Origin: Pseudomonadota bacterium
GTDB lineage: Bacteria > Bdellovibrionota > Bacteriovoracia > Bacteriovoracales > Bacteriovoracaceae
DNA: 64,000 bases
Direction: 5' to 3'
NCBI GenBank assembly: GCA_027488375.1
Contig: JAIYBW010000004.1
Location: forward strand, 124,001-188,000
Shown piece after piece: positions 36,420 through 45,135 of this stretch. The position numbers and the translations under genes were made by a program. Position 1 is the first letter of the stretch, and each line of letters opens with the position of its first letter. Below the pieces are notes generated by a model that was not told where the DNA came from, did no database searches, and saw nothing but the letters and a program-made list of their open reading frames with translations.

Positions 36420-37642
36420 AAGTAGCGAAAATATTCTTTGAGAAAATACAGAGTTTCGGCACCAAATTTTCTCGTTAACTCAAAATACCTCTGTTCAAGT
36501 GAGGGAAGGAATTTTTCAAGCGTCTCTGGATGAAAGGCCAAAGTTGCATAGTCTGATTTTTTTTCGTCTATTTTAACTTTCATAACGAAAACTAAATTTA
36601 AATCCTTAAGAAGCGAGTAATCTAAATCCCTCGGAATTTCTTGATAAAAATAGAGAAGGATCGAAACATAGAGAAGATCTTTTTTATACTGTTCAAGCTT
36701 TTCGACAGGTACTAATTCTCCCTCAGCAACTACAGGGGCCTTAAGATAATCCTTGGCCTTAACATAGTAATCACTTCCATCAAAAAAAATATAAAGGGTC
36801 GTCCCTATTTGGACAGATGACTTTTCAATTGATTTAATCTTTTCACAAAAATACTTTTCGATGTCAGTCATGCAACTCATGTTCTGTAAAATTTCAGCGT
36901 ATTTCTCTTTCGATACAATGACAGACTCATCAACCAAAAGAAAGGCAGGAGGAGGTGGTGAGGCAACCTGCTGAACAGTCTTTTTTTGTGGGGCCGGCCC
37001 AGTTACCTGCTGGGCCAATAATTCCTGCTCCTGGTCCTGCTTTAAAAATACATTCCAATAAAAGGCAAATCCGAAAACTAAAAGAGTAAAAAATATGACT
37101 CCTTTCATTCGCTTTCTATCATCTAATTTCTTAGATTGAGGAGGAGCCTTTTTTTTACTTAAGCTTTCTGTTCTCTTCTTGATTAAATTTTCTGTTTTCG
37201 CCTGCTGCAAATCCTTAAGTGAAATTGCTCTCGTTGCGTCTTGTAAACTTGATGAGTAGGAAGATGAGGGTTTTGTCGCGGGTTTTGAAATTTCTTCTTT
37301 TACAAAAGTGTTCAATTCACTCATCATCCCCCCATCAGAAGCTTCTTCATCTGAGAGAAGAGTAATGAGAGTATTATCAGCGATCCTAATTGGAAAAAAA
37401 GAAGTAAATTCAACTCTCCTACCTGGCACAAGTCTTTCATCGTTCATGAAAGTGCCATTTACCGACCCTTGATCAATAACAAAATAATTATCATCCTCCG
37501 TCAAAACAACTAAGTGCTTTCGACTCACTCCCTCAGATTGCAAAATGATGTCACAACTCTCGTGGGAACCAATAAGTATCTTTGGTCTATTCAGAGGAAA
37601 AACTTGAGGGTCACTATTACCAACTAAAACTTCTAATCGCAT
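36416..37642 (-). CDS. FHA-domain membrane protein next to prepilin genes
   Basis: A 408-residue protein. The FHA domain (about 1-97) has the phosphothreonine-binding residues: Gly25 and Ser26, SRKH at 40-43, and NGT at 62-64. A Ser/Lys-rich cytoplasmic linker leads to one membrane segment (181-200) and a 208-residue periplasmic part with a Pro-rich stretch and a probable disulfide (CMTDIEKYFC). It starts 14 nt after the upstream prepilin gene, so it likely links phosphorylation signalling to pilus or secretion assembly. Confidence 0.78.
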   Translation of the reverse strand: MRLEVLVGNSDPQVFPLNRPKILIGSHESCDIILQSEGVSRKHLVVLTEDDNYFVIDQGSVNGTFMNDERLVPGRRVEFTSFFPIRIADNTLITLLSDEEASDGGMMSELNTFVKEEISKPATKPSSSYSSSLQDATRAISLKDLQQAKTENLIKKRTESLSKKKAPPQSKKLDDRKRMKGVIFFTLLVFGFAFYWNVFLKQDQEQELLAQQVTGPAPQKKTVQQVASPPPPAFLLVDESVIVSKEKYAEILQNMSCMTDIEKYFCEKIKSIEKSSVQIGTTLYIFFDGSDYYVKAKDYLKAPVVAEGELVPVEKLEQYKKDLLYVSILLYFYQEIPRDLDYSLLKDLNLVFVMKVKIDEKKSDYATLAFHPETLEKFLPSLEQRYFELTRKFGAETLYFLKEYFRYF

Positions 37643-37656
37643 AAGATCATTTTCTC

Positions 37657-38640
37657 TTAAAAGCTACACATACCATTGGTTAGACATGGAATTGATCCGC
37701 ACCAACCATGAAATCGTGTTCCTGTAGGACAAGTATAACCAGGTGGGTTGCAACACGAACTACATCTCGTTGATGTACAAAAACCAGAATCATCACAAGG
37801 AGTACCATCAGGCATACAAGATATAGAAGCACCACAACTTAATTTAAATTTACCATTCACTTGAGAGATTGAAAGATTTTGGGAAGTCGGACCGCAATTG
37901 ATTGTATTGGCCGTATCAAAAACCTCATCCAGATTAATTTGCGATGCTAATGGTCTGCACTCAAGATAACCTAAAGAGGTTAATTTAACGGCTACGGTTC
38001 CGTAAGGGCAGGTTTTGTTATTTAGAATACAATTTGTTCCATTCCAAGTGGCCGCTCCCCCCAGACTTTCGCACATGATTCTTTTTGCATCATCATTAGC
38101 TTCTCCCAAAACAGGTCCACACTCCGTAATGATGGCCCCAGTTTTTTGGACTAAGATTGGAATCGTCTTAGGGATCACTTCCCTGCCATTTGTAAAAAAG
38201 CTCGTTTTACTTGTCACAGAAAAATTAATATTGAGATCTACCGCACTTGTCCCATAAGTAAGTGAGTCTCTGAGGATGACAGCATTGTCATCAATCCGGT
38301 AGAGTCCATAATTCTTTTCACTCAGTACCGTTCGATCACCAGTAGGCGTCGTAATTTTTAAAAGTGCAGCGTCCAATGTACCGTTAACTCCAACGGGAGT
38401 TCCAGCAGCTGATGTCGTTTTTCCGGCCAGCATTTGTTTACAGCGTTCTGAATTGTTCAGATGGACCTCTAGCTCAGAAACAGCTTTTGATATTTCAGCT
38501 TTTGTTCTTAGCATGACCTGATTAGCGGATTGATCACCCAATAGTTTGGCCGTAATTAAAGCAACTCCACCCATGAGGCCGGCAGCAACCATCACTTCAA
38601 CGAGTGTCATACCTAATTGGTTTTTTAGTTTTATAAACAT
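37657..38640 (-). CDS. Type IV prepilin-like protein with Cys-rich tail
   Basis: A 327-residue protein with a class III signal: prepilin peptidase should cut NQLG|MTLVEVMVAAG, leaving Glu5 and a hydrophobic assembly helix. The body (about 35-260) is unlike any family I recognise. The last 60 residues are Cys-rich (CMPDGTPCDDSGFCTSTRC and following). It is a minor pilin or pseudopilin, cotranscribed with the FHA gene and sharing its tail style with the prepilin at 38838-40721. Confidence 0.8.
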   Translation of the reverse strand: MFIKLKNQLGMTLVEVMVAAGLMGGVALITAKLLGDQSANQVMLRTKAEISKAVSELEVHLNNSERCKQMLAGKTTSAAGTPVGVNGTLDAALLKITTPTGDRTVLSEKNYGLYRIDDNAVILRDSLTYGTSAVDLNINFSVTSKTSFFTNGREVIPKTIPILVQKTGAIITECGPVLGEANDDAKRIMCESLGGAATWNGTNCILNNKTCPYGTVAVKLTSLGYLECRPLASQINLDEVFDTANTINCGPTSQNLSISQVNGKFKLSCGASISCMPDGTPCDDSGFCTSTRCSSCCNPPGYTCPTGTRFHGWCGSIPCLTNGMCSF

Positions 38641-38753
38641 ATGGCCTTAAGTTCTCCCAAATAAAACGAAGCTGCCCTGATACCTTCGAAATAAAAAAAT
38701 CCTCAAGCATTAGGGATAAAGCACAACTCATGACTGAAGTCTTAGAAAAAATG

Positions 38754-38776
38754 AGGACTCTGCATGAGTCTTTTTA
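38754..38776 (-). terminator. Short hairpin terminator between prepilin genes
   Basis: GACTC and GAGTC flank a 5-nt loop (38756-38770). T-runs lie on both sides (TTTTTATTTT on the plus strand, TCATTTTTT on the minus strand), so it could work in either direction. It follows the minus-strand prepilin gene ending at 38838. The stem is short. Confidence 0.45.
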
Positions 38777-38837
38777 TTTTAAACCAGATCCCTATAAATA
38801 CCAATTATTTCAAATCTAAGTTTCCATGACAAAGCCA

Positions 38838-40721
38838 TCAGGGACTGGCGCTGTCTGTGCAAATGCAAGTTGTTGCTCTACATGTTCCCATCCCGTCACA
38901 ACACTGTGATGATGTTGTATTTGAGCAATACATATCTCCAGAGCTTGTCTGAATACGGTCGATAACAGAGCAAGAACTTGATGCTGGAATTGAAGTACCA
39001 CAAAAACAAAGATATCCGGCAGCAAAACAATTTGCCGGTAAAGATGCTGAAGTCGCTCCACATGCCGTTCCACCAACAGGGCAAGTCCACATACCACCAC
39101 TGCAGGCCCATTTACAGCTAGCATCTCCTTTGGCAACTTCCCCATCGGTACATCCTGTAGGCTTACTAACGCAGGAACCTCTAACACACACATCATAAGA
39201 GCCCGGACAATCACAAGCACTTGAGCAAGATGTTGCAGCCGCTCCACATGCCGTTCCCCCAACTTGGCAAGTCCAGCCTCCTGAATTACATCTCCACTGA
39301 CAAACCGAATCACCTTTCGCCATCTCTCCAGTGGTGCATCCTGTAGGCTTACTAACGCAGGTACCTCTATCACACACATCATAAGAGCCCGGACAATCAC
39401 AGGCAGTAGAGCAAGATGTTGCAGCCGCACCACATGGCGTTCCACTAGCTGAGCAATTCCACAGCCCTCCTGAACCACATATCCACTGACAAATTCTATC
39501 ACCTTTCGCCATGTCTCCAGTGGTACATCCTGTAGGCTTACTAACGCAGGTACCTCTATCACACACATCAAAAGAGCCCGGACAATCACAAGCACTGGAG
39601 CAGGTTGTACCCGTAGTAGAAGGTCCACAATCAATTTGTATCTTATTTGCAACCTTAACGAATTTGACAGGTTTAGTTGTTCTCAGATCACAAGCGGCAC
39701 TCGGGCCAAGAAGATCAGCAAGATTCATCCAATCAGTAATATTACGACACTTCTTAACTCCATTTCCATCCCAGCCAGTGAAAATTTGCGATGGCCCACA
39801 TGAAAAATTAAGCTTGCAAGTGTTAGTGGCTGCATCCCAAGTGAAAAGTTTCTCACTTGTTGTGCCAGATGTACTTAAACTCTCGCAAAACTCTTGGTGT
39901 AGTCTATCATTAGAATTACTTGTGACGGCATAACAAGATAAGAAGCCTTTCGTGGTAGGATCACGCTGAATTTTTACCTGGATGTCTTTAGCAATTCTAT
40001 TACCACCGTAACCTTTACCAGAGCGGGAGCTGAGTTCATTTGTATCCAATTTCCCATAAGTAATTTTAAGTAGCGCATTTTCTGTTGCGAGGTTGGCCGG
40101 AATGTTTAACTCCATACTCACGATTGTCACACTATTGTTCATGTACATCATGGAAGCATCGTAATTGGCAGTACCAATATTTGTATTTATCTTAAAAATA
40201 GGAGCCACACTATTTGTCCCCAAAGTGTTATTGGCCCAAATTCCTTGAGTAAAGTTTTTTAATCCAATAAGACTATTTCCGGGATTAACTCCGTGACACA
40301 TAGTTGTGGCATTACAGCCTATTGAACCAAAGCCTGGTTCATTATTTGATAAACAAACGGTATCAGGCGGAACAAAACTAGCACAAGGACCTTCTCCATT
40401 TCTGTGAGTCGCACCTGGAGTCCCGCCCATGGCCCAGCATGCTTGGTGAGCACCATCTACAGTTGCATAGCAGGTATAGGGAAGTGGTTGAATACCATTC
40501 TTTAAAAAAGTCCTCTCACAATTACCCTTATCTTGAAGGATCGCATATATAGTCTTGTGAAGTTGGTCGACTCTAAGTTGAGATTCTGCTGTTTTTTGGG
40601 CCAATTTAAGATCAGATGTCGTCATCGTTCCAACGTAGGCCATTCCGGCCACTGCAGCGGCCAGGACCATTCCCTGGATCAATGAGAAACCTAATTGGTT
40701 TTTGAAGAATTTGGATAGCAT
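38838..40721 (-). CDS. Large prepilin-like protein with three tandem Cys-rich repeats
   Basis: About 627 residues. The N-terminus KNQLGFSLIQGMVLAAAVAG has the prepilin Gly and hydrophobic helix, but position +5 is Gln in place of the nearly invariant Glu. A long central region (about 60-370) is followed by three repeats of about 62 residues, each starting near CDCPGSYDVC and containing CVSKPTGCT and GDSVCQW, with ten or so Cys per repeat. A further Cys-rich tail ends the protein. The repeats suggest a disulfide-rich surface adhesin at a pilus tip. An upstream ATG at 40739 is possible. Confidence 0.78.
   Translation of the reverse strand: MLSKFFKNQLGFSLIQGMVLAAAVAGMAYVGTMTTSDLKLAQKTAESQLRVDQLHKTIYAILQDKGNCERTFLKNGIQPLPYTCYATVDGAHQACWAMGGTPGATHRNGEGPCASFVPPDTVCLSNNEPGFGSIGCNATTMCHGVNPGNSLIGLKNFTQGIWANNTLGTNSVAPIFKINTNIGTANYDASMMYMNNSVTIVSMELNIPANLATENALLKITYGKLDTNELSSRSGKGYGGNRIAKDIQVKIQRDPTTKGFLSCYAVTSNSNDRLHQEFCESLSTSGTTSEKLFTWDAATNTCKLNFSCGPSQIFTGWDGNGVKKCRNITDWMNLADLLGPSAACDLRTTKPVKFVKVANKIQIDCGPSTTGTTCSSACDCPGSFDVCDRGTCVSKPTGCTTGDMAKGDRICQWICGSGGLWNCSASGTPCGAAATSCSTACDCPGSYDVCDRGTCVSKPTGCTTGEMAKGDSVCQWRCNSGGWTCQVGGTACGAAATSCSSACDCPGSYDVCVRGSCVSKPTGCTDGEVAKGDASCKWACSGGMWTCPVGGTACGATSASLPANCFAAGYLCFCGTSIPASSSCSVIDRIQTSSGDMYCSNTTSSQCCDGMGTCRATTCICTDSASP
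39045..39602 (-). repeat. Three tandem repeats of about 186 bp in the prepilin gene
   Basis: Each copy encodes about 62 residues with a conserved Cys pattern (CDCPGS, CVRGSC or CDRGTC, SKPTGCT, AKGD, GGTACGA). Copies are close at the DNA level, especially the stretch covering CVSKPTGCT, so the number of units could change by recombination or slippage. Confidence 0.8.
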
Positions 40722-40891
40722 GTAAGTATCATAACCCATCGTTACAACTTGAGAAGAAATATTTAAAGAAGCAGGCGCTTAAGGTAGTTGACCCTATCAG
40801 TCGGCGCCCCATAAAGTTGGCACTTTATTTAACCAATGAGCTTATAAGTTAAATAATTGGTAATTATTAGGATCTGGTTTAAAATATTTTA

Positions 40892-42463
40892 ATGAGATTT
40901 GGGACAATTTTTAACATTTTTAAATCCTTCTCTGGTCAACGAGGCTTTACCTTGCCCGAGATCATGATTGGTGGTGCGATTGTTGCTGGTGTCGCCCTCG
41001 CTGGTGCTACTCTTTTTAAAAATCAATCTAAAGAACAGGCGAGAATAGAAAATGATCAGGCCCTCACTCAGTTTCATCACATGCTATCTAAGATTCTCGA
41101 GAATCCTGGGCATTGTAATGCAACTTTTAAATCAAGATGGGGTTCAGATGTTCCGGCCACAGGAATAAATGCCGTTTATCTTTGTTCTGGAAATTGTGGA
41201 TTTGATTTTACGGCCAATATGGTAACAGCTGGGTCAGCCTTTGCAACGGTGGGAGAATTTGTTGATCAGGCCCGCTCTCGGCAATTGTGGTTACTTAGTT
41301 CAATTGTTCCTGTAGCGGCTTTGAGTACAAGCGGTTCACTACTTTTGAAAGTTACTTATCGACAAAACCCGAGACTTGGAAATCGTACCATCACCAAGGA
41401 TATTTCTGTTAACTTGAGATTTAGTAATGGCAGGTTTCAGAATTGCGTGAACAATCAGCAGAGTTCTGTTAATAATTTACAAAATGACCTTTGTCGAAGT
41501 TTATATTCAAGAAGTTCTGTTGGGACCATTTCCACAACAGGACAAATTGCTTATTTTGATGATGTCACTCAAAGATGCGTGATTAATTCTGCTATTAAAG
41601 ATTGTACCGCCAATGGGACCATGCTCACTGGTATGAACTCTAGTGATGGTGCCGTTCACTGTAGTGGATTCACTAATTCTTTTAACACAACCACTCCTAT
41701 TTTTGATACAACTCCAAGTTCTTCTTGTGGTTCCGGTTCTCAGGCAAGTATTCAATTTGTGGGGGGAAAATTTAAGACTTTTTGCTCTCCAGCTGCAACG
41801 ACTGGCGGAACAACGACTGGAGGAACAACGACTGGCGGAACAACGACTGGCGGAACAACGACTGGTGGAACAACGACTGGTGGAACAACGACTGGTGGAA
41901 CAACGACTGGCGGAGGCTGCTTCATTGCTGGAACTGAAATTGCAATGGCCAATGGAGATATTAAAAATATTGAAGACATTCAAATTGGGGATAAGCTTAT
42001 TGATGTTGATAATAAAATTGTGACAGTCAAAACTCTTCTCCCAAGGGATTATTTGGGAGAGATTTACAGCATCAATGGAGGACCTTACTTCTTTACTCCT
42101 AACCATCCGTTTCTCTCACTAGATGGATGGAAATCAATTGATCCTACTGCAACAAAAAAAGAGTCTCCTGAACTCAAGGTAACTAAACTTAGAGTGGGAG
42201 ACGTGCTTCTAAAGAAAAATGGTATCGAAGCCATTTTAACTCTCGACTCAAAACCAACCAGGGAAAAAGTTTATAACTTTGAGCTCGATGGATCTCATAC
42301 TTATTTAGCGGATGAATACTGGGTCCACAATAAACTGGCAGCTCCTACACAAGCATGTTGCCCCAGCACTGGACAAATGGTTTCGGACTGTAATACTTGT
42401 CCACCACTTGGTATAGGCGAAAATCAATGTACAACTTCCATTACTTTCGCATGTGCTAATTAA
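40892..42463 (+). CDS. Prepilin with C-terminal Hint (bacterial intein-like) domain
   Basis: A 523-residue protein. Prepilin peptidase should cut QRG|FTLPEIMIGGAIVAG, with Glu5 present. A pilin-like body (about 40-300) leads to a (TTTGG)n linker (about 302-341). A Hint domain then spans residues 343-480: it begins CFIAGTEIAM with Cys343, has the block B-type TPNHPF motif, and ends DEYWVHN with His479-Asn480 followed by Lys. A 43-residue Cys-rich tail follows. Cys1 and HN suggest active autoprocessing. Lys at +1 argues against ordinary splicing, so cleavage, as in bacterial intein-like domains, is more likely. Confidence 0.85.
   Translation: MRFGTIFNIFKSFSGQRGFTLPEIMIGGAIVAGVALAGATLFKNQSKEQARIENDQALTQFHHMLSKILENPGHCNATFKSRWGSDVPATGINAVYLCSGNCGFDFTANMVTAGSAFATVGEFVDQARSRQLWLLSSIVPVAALSTSGSLLLKVTYRQNPRLGNRTITKDISVNLRFSNGRFQNCVNNQQSSVNNLQNDLCRSLYSRSSVGTISTTGQIAYFDDVTQRCVINSAIKDCTANGTMLTGMNSSDGAVHCSGFTNSFNTTTPIFDTTPSSSCGSGSQASIQFVGGKFKTFCSPAATTGGTTTGGTTTGGTTTGGTTTGGTTTGGTTTGGTTTGGGCFIAGTEIAMANGDIKNIEDIQIGDKLIDVDNKIVTVKTLLPRDYLGEIYSINGGPYFFTPNHPFLSLDGWKSIDPTATKKESPELKVTKLRVGDVLLKKNGIEAILTLDSKPTREKVYNFELDGSHTYLADEYWVHNKLAAPTQACCPSTGQMVSDCNTCPPLGIGENQCTTSITFACAN
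41798..41914 (+). repeat. 15-bp tandem repeat encoding a TTTGG linker
   Basis: Seven full copies and one partial copy of ACGACTGGNGGAACA, differing mainly at the third base of a Gly codon. They encode the Thr/Gly linker between the pilin body and the Hint domain. Copy number is likely to vary between strains. Confidence 0.92.
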
Positions 42464-42473
42464 TTAATAACTT

Positions 42474-43607
42474 TTAATTTTTATAGATGACAACCGTCGC
42501 CGCTGACTTCGATTTACCCCAACGAGAAATTTTCATGAATTGATCTTCAGGTATTGGAACATGGACACGGCTTATGACTGTATCATGATCCCATTCTTGA
42601 TCTGGATCGTGAATATAGACAAACCCATCATCATAAGCGGTTACAATGACCCAGTGTGGAGCACGACTTTTATAAAAATGATAAGTCGTGATAAGAACAA
42701 TTGCGACACCACCTTTTCTATGAATTTCTTTTAGATCAGTGAGTGTCATTCTTTTTTTATGAATTTTAATATTTGTATCGAGCATTTTTTTTTCAAAATC
42801 TTTCTGAACAAGCTCAATAATTTTTTTCTTCTCTTCGCTTCGTACAGATTCTAAAAACATGGTGTGCGGATGAGAAAGATAAAGATCGGCCCTGTATCCC
42901 CTTTTCCATGCGGCCAACGCCAGCCCCTGAGGTCCGCAACCACCATGACCCGAAGTCATGAAAATTGTCGTTGCCTCCCGCCAAATTTGCAGCTCATGAG
43001 AAAGAGTCATTTGAAAATTTGAATCAAAAGCCTTGAATGCCATAAGCAGACATGAAGGACCGCAAGTGAAGTCCGTCCCCTGCTGATGATAAGGAACAAG
43101 GAGTCGCGGACTTTTTTTAAATTTTTTAATTTGCTTCTCAAAGCATAGGGCCGTGGCCCCATCATCATAATAATTTTCTTTTTGTGTAAATTTAAAATAA
43201 CCAAGATTCTTATAAAGAGCGATCGCCCCTTTATTACTCGCTTTAACTTCTAGTCTCATATAGGCGCAATCTTCATCATGGGCGGCAAAATCCTCAAGCT
43301 CTAAAAGAAGTTTCTTACCTAAACCTAGGCCTTGAAACTCACGCAAAGTACAGATTGAGTAAAGCCTGGCGAGACTCGTTCCCTTGTTGATCAAAACGAG
43401 GCCATAACCAATCACTTTGGTCTGATATTCAAGAACTAGAAAAATCGAATGAGCGTGTTTGATCATCCAATGAAAGCTACGACGGCTTAATTGATCATAA
43501 TCAAAACAACTATTTTCAACCTCAACTAGCTGTGAGAGATCAGCTAGTCTTGCTTTACGAATTTTAACTTTTTTTGGATCAATAGACCCCTTGAAGATGT
43601 GCTCCAT
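42474..43607 (-). CDS. GNAT acetyltransferase fused to a C39-like cysteine peptidase
   Basis: About 377 residues. The N-terminal GNAT domain (about 15-160) has the acetyl-CoA loop EFQGLGLGKKLL and a C-terminal ASNKGAIALYKNLGY strand typical of RimI-like enzymes. The C-terminal papain-like domain (about 175-377) has the nucleophilic Cys in DFTCGPSCLL, the His in HWVIVTAYDD and the Asp in IHDPD. The GNAT plus C39-like fusion is known from comparative genomics next to RLAN/RimK-like ligases, as here. It has no transporter, so bacteriocin export is unlikely. The ATG at 43607 is preferred to 43682. Confidence 0.83.
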   Translation of the reverse strand: MEHIFKGSIDPKKVKIRKARLADLSQLVEVENSCFDYDQLSRRSFHWMIKHAHSIFLVLEYQTKVIGYGLVLINKGTSLARLYSICTLREFQGLGLGKKLLLELEDFAAHDEDCAYMRLEVKASNKGAIALYKNLGYFKFTQKENYYDDGATALCFEKQIKKFKKSPRLLVPYHQQGTDFTCGPSCLLMAFKAFDSNFQMTLSHELQIWREATTIFMTSGHGGCGPQGLALAAWKRGYRADLYLSHPHTMFLESVRSEEKKKIIELVQKDFEKKMLDTNIKIHKKRMTLTDLKEIHRKGGVAIVLITTYHFYKSRAPHWVIVTAYDDGFVYIHDPDQEWDHDTVISRVHVPIPEDQFMKISRWGKSKSAATVVIYKN

Positions 43608-43647
43608 TCTGCTATTGTACTTAATGAAAGAATAACTTGGAAGGCAC
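43608..43647. promoter_or_regulatory. Forty-nucleotide divergent intergenic region of the amidoligase system
   Basis: Only 40 nt separate the start codons of the GNAT-peptidase gene and the ATP-grasp gene. The ribosome site GGAAGG for the GTG start lies within it. Both promoters must overlap each other or lie inside the opposing coding sequences, which would tie expression of the two arms together. Confidence 0.55.
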
Positions 43648-45135
43648 GTGGCCAAAATTATTGTAATTGTCGAAAAGCTCAAAGACTGGAACTCTTATTA
43701 TCCGGCCGAGCAACTCATGACTCCTCAAGAATACCTTGTTAACTGGGATGAAAATGCTCATCGATCTAAAGATTCCAATGAAAGAATAAAAATAATCAAC
43801 CTTTGCCGTAATTATAAATACCTTAGCCACGGTTATTATTGCTCACTCCTGGCCGAAGCTAGAGGTCATTCTGTCATTCCTCCAATAAAAGCTATTAATG
43901 ATTTAAGTCGCTCATTTTTATATTCGCTTCAGACAGAAGACTTAGATTTGGCCATTCAAAAGGCGTTTAAATACCAGCCCACTGTAGAGGGCCTAACAAT
44001 TACAATCTTTTTTGGCAAAACTGATAAAGAACAACTCCAAGATGTCGCGCGCCAGATTTTTGATCTCTTCCCGGCCCCAATTCTCCAAGTTGATTTTGAA
44101 TGGGAGAAAAAATGGGAAATTAGAAGTATTAGACCTGGAAGTTTAAACAATCTTGTTTCATCTGATGAAGATAAATTTGCCTCTGCCCTTGATGAATATT
44201 CTGGAAAAATTTGGAGAAAACCAAAAGCTAAAAAGAAATACAGATATGACCTGGCCATCCTTCATAATCCTCAAGAAGCCATGCCACCTTCGGATAAAAA
44301 AGCTCTCCAAAATTTTATCAAGGCCGGTAAGGAAAATGACGTTCTTGTAGAGCTCATTGAGAAAAAAGATTATTCAAGGATTGCGGAGTTTGATGCTCTT
44401 TTCATACGTGAAACGACATCTATCAATCACCACACTTACCGATTTGCAAAAAAAGCAGAGAGTGAAGGTCTGGTTGTTATTGATGATCCTATATCCATCT
44501 TGCGATGTACGAATAAAATCTACATGCAAAATCTTTTACACTCAAACAAACTCAATGGGCCTAAGACTTTTGTGATCAATAATGATCCAACACAGCTAAA
44601 AGAAGCGGTTGAAGAACTTGGGTTTCCGATGATTATTAAAATTCCCGATGGTTCATTTTCTAAGGGAATTTACAAAGTTAAGACGCCTGAAGAGCTTAAA
44701 AAAGTCACTGAAGATCTTTTCAAGAAAACCGCACTTTTACTTGCTCAGGAGTATTTTTATACTGATTACGATTGGCGGATTGGTGTCTTAAATGATCGTG
44801 TCATCTACGCCTGCAAGTACTACATGACTAAAGGCCACTGGCAGATTTATAACCATGATAAAGAAATGAATAAGAAGGCCCAGTCAGGAAATTCTGAAAC
44901 ACTGCCAATTTCCAAAGTCCCTAAACACGTCCTCTCCACAGCACTAAAAATGGCAGATCTTGTTGGAGATAGCCTTTATGGTGTCGATATTAAGGAAAAA
45001 GATAAAAAAGCTTATGTTATTGAGATAAACGACAATCCAAACATTGATTCAAATATTGAGGACGCTATTGCGGGAGCAGACCTCTACCATAATATAATTA
45101 ACGAATTTGTCCGCCGTATTGAGGCAAAAAAATGA
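43648..45135 (+). CDS. RimK-like ATP-grasp ligase with RLAN N-terminal domain
   Basis: A 495-residue amidoligase with a GTG start behind a strong GGAAGG site. The N-terminal half (about 1-190) fits the RLAN domain found before RimK-like ATP-grasp modules. The C-terminal half has the ATP-grasp features: GFPMIIKIPDGSFSKG loop, QEYFYTDYDWRIGVL and the metal-binding VIEINDNPNID. Such enzymes join an amino acid to a carboxylate through an acyl phosphate. The target, protein or small molecule, is unknown. It overlaps the next gene as ATGA. Confidence 0.87.
   Translation: MAKIIVIVEKLKDWNSYYPAEQLMTPQEYLVNWDENAHRSKDSNERIKIINLCRNYKYLSHGYYCSLLAEARGHSVIPPIKAINDLSRSFLYSLQTEDLDLAIQKAFKYQPTVEGLTITIFFGKTDKEQLQDVARQIFDLFPAPILQVDFEWEKKWEIRSIRPGSLNNLVSSDEDKFASALDEYSGKIWRKPKAKKKYRYDLAILHNPQEAMPPSDKKALQNFIKAGKENDVLVELIEKKDYSRIAEFDALFIRETTSINHHTYRFAKKAESEGLVVIDDPISILRCTNKIYMQNLLHSNKLNGPKTFVINNDPTQLKEAVEELGFPMIIKIPDGSFSKGIYKVKTPEELKKVTEDLFKKTALLLAQEYFYTDYDWRIGVLNDRVIYACKYYMTKGHWQIYNHDKEMNKKAQSGNSETLPISKVPKHVLSTALKMADLVGDSLYGVDIKEKDKKAYVIEINDNPNIDSNIEDAIAGADLYHNIINEFVRRIEAKK

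Noticed and set aside
38816..39652. Val/Leu-rich 278-codon open frame overlapping the Cys-rich prepilin
   Set aside because: It follows the 186-bp repeats in a different frame of the same strand. It has no recognisable domain, and the prepilin frame has conserved Cys spacing.
41798..41914. Possible CRISPR-like direct repeats
   Set aside because: Units are contiguous with no spacers and are in frame within a coding sequence.
41507..42106. Minus-strand frames opposite the pilin-Hint gene (Ser/Arg or Val/Pro repeats)
   Set aside because: These arise from the antisense of the 15-bp repeat. The Hint motifs confirm the plus-strand frame.
40892..42463. Classical splicing intein inside the pilin
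   Set aside because: The residue after the terminal Asn is Lys, not Cys, Ser or Thr, and there is no homing endonuclease, so cleavage-type Hint is preferred.
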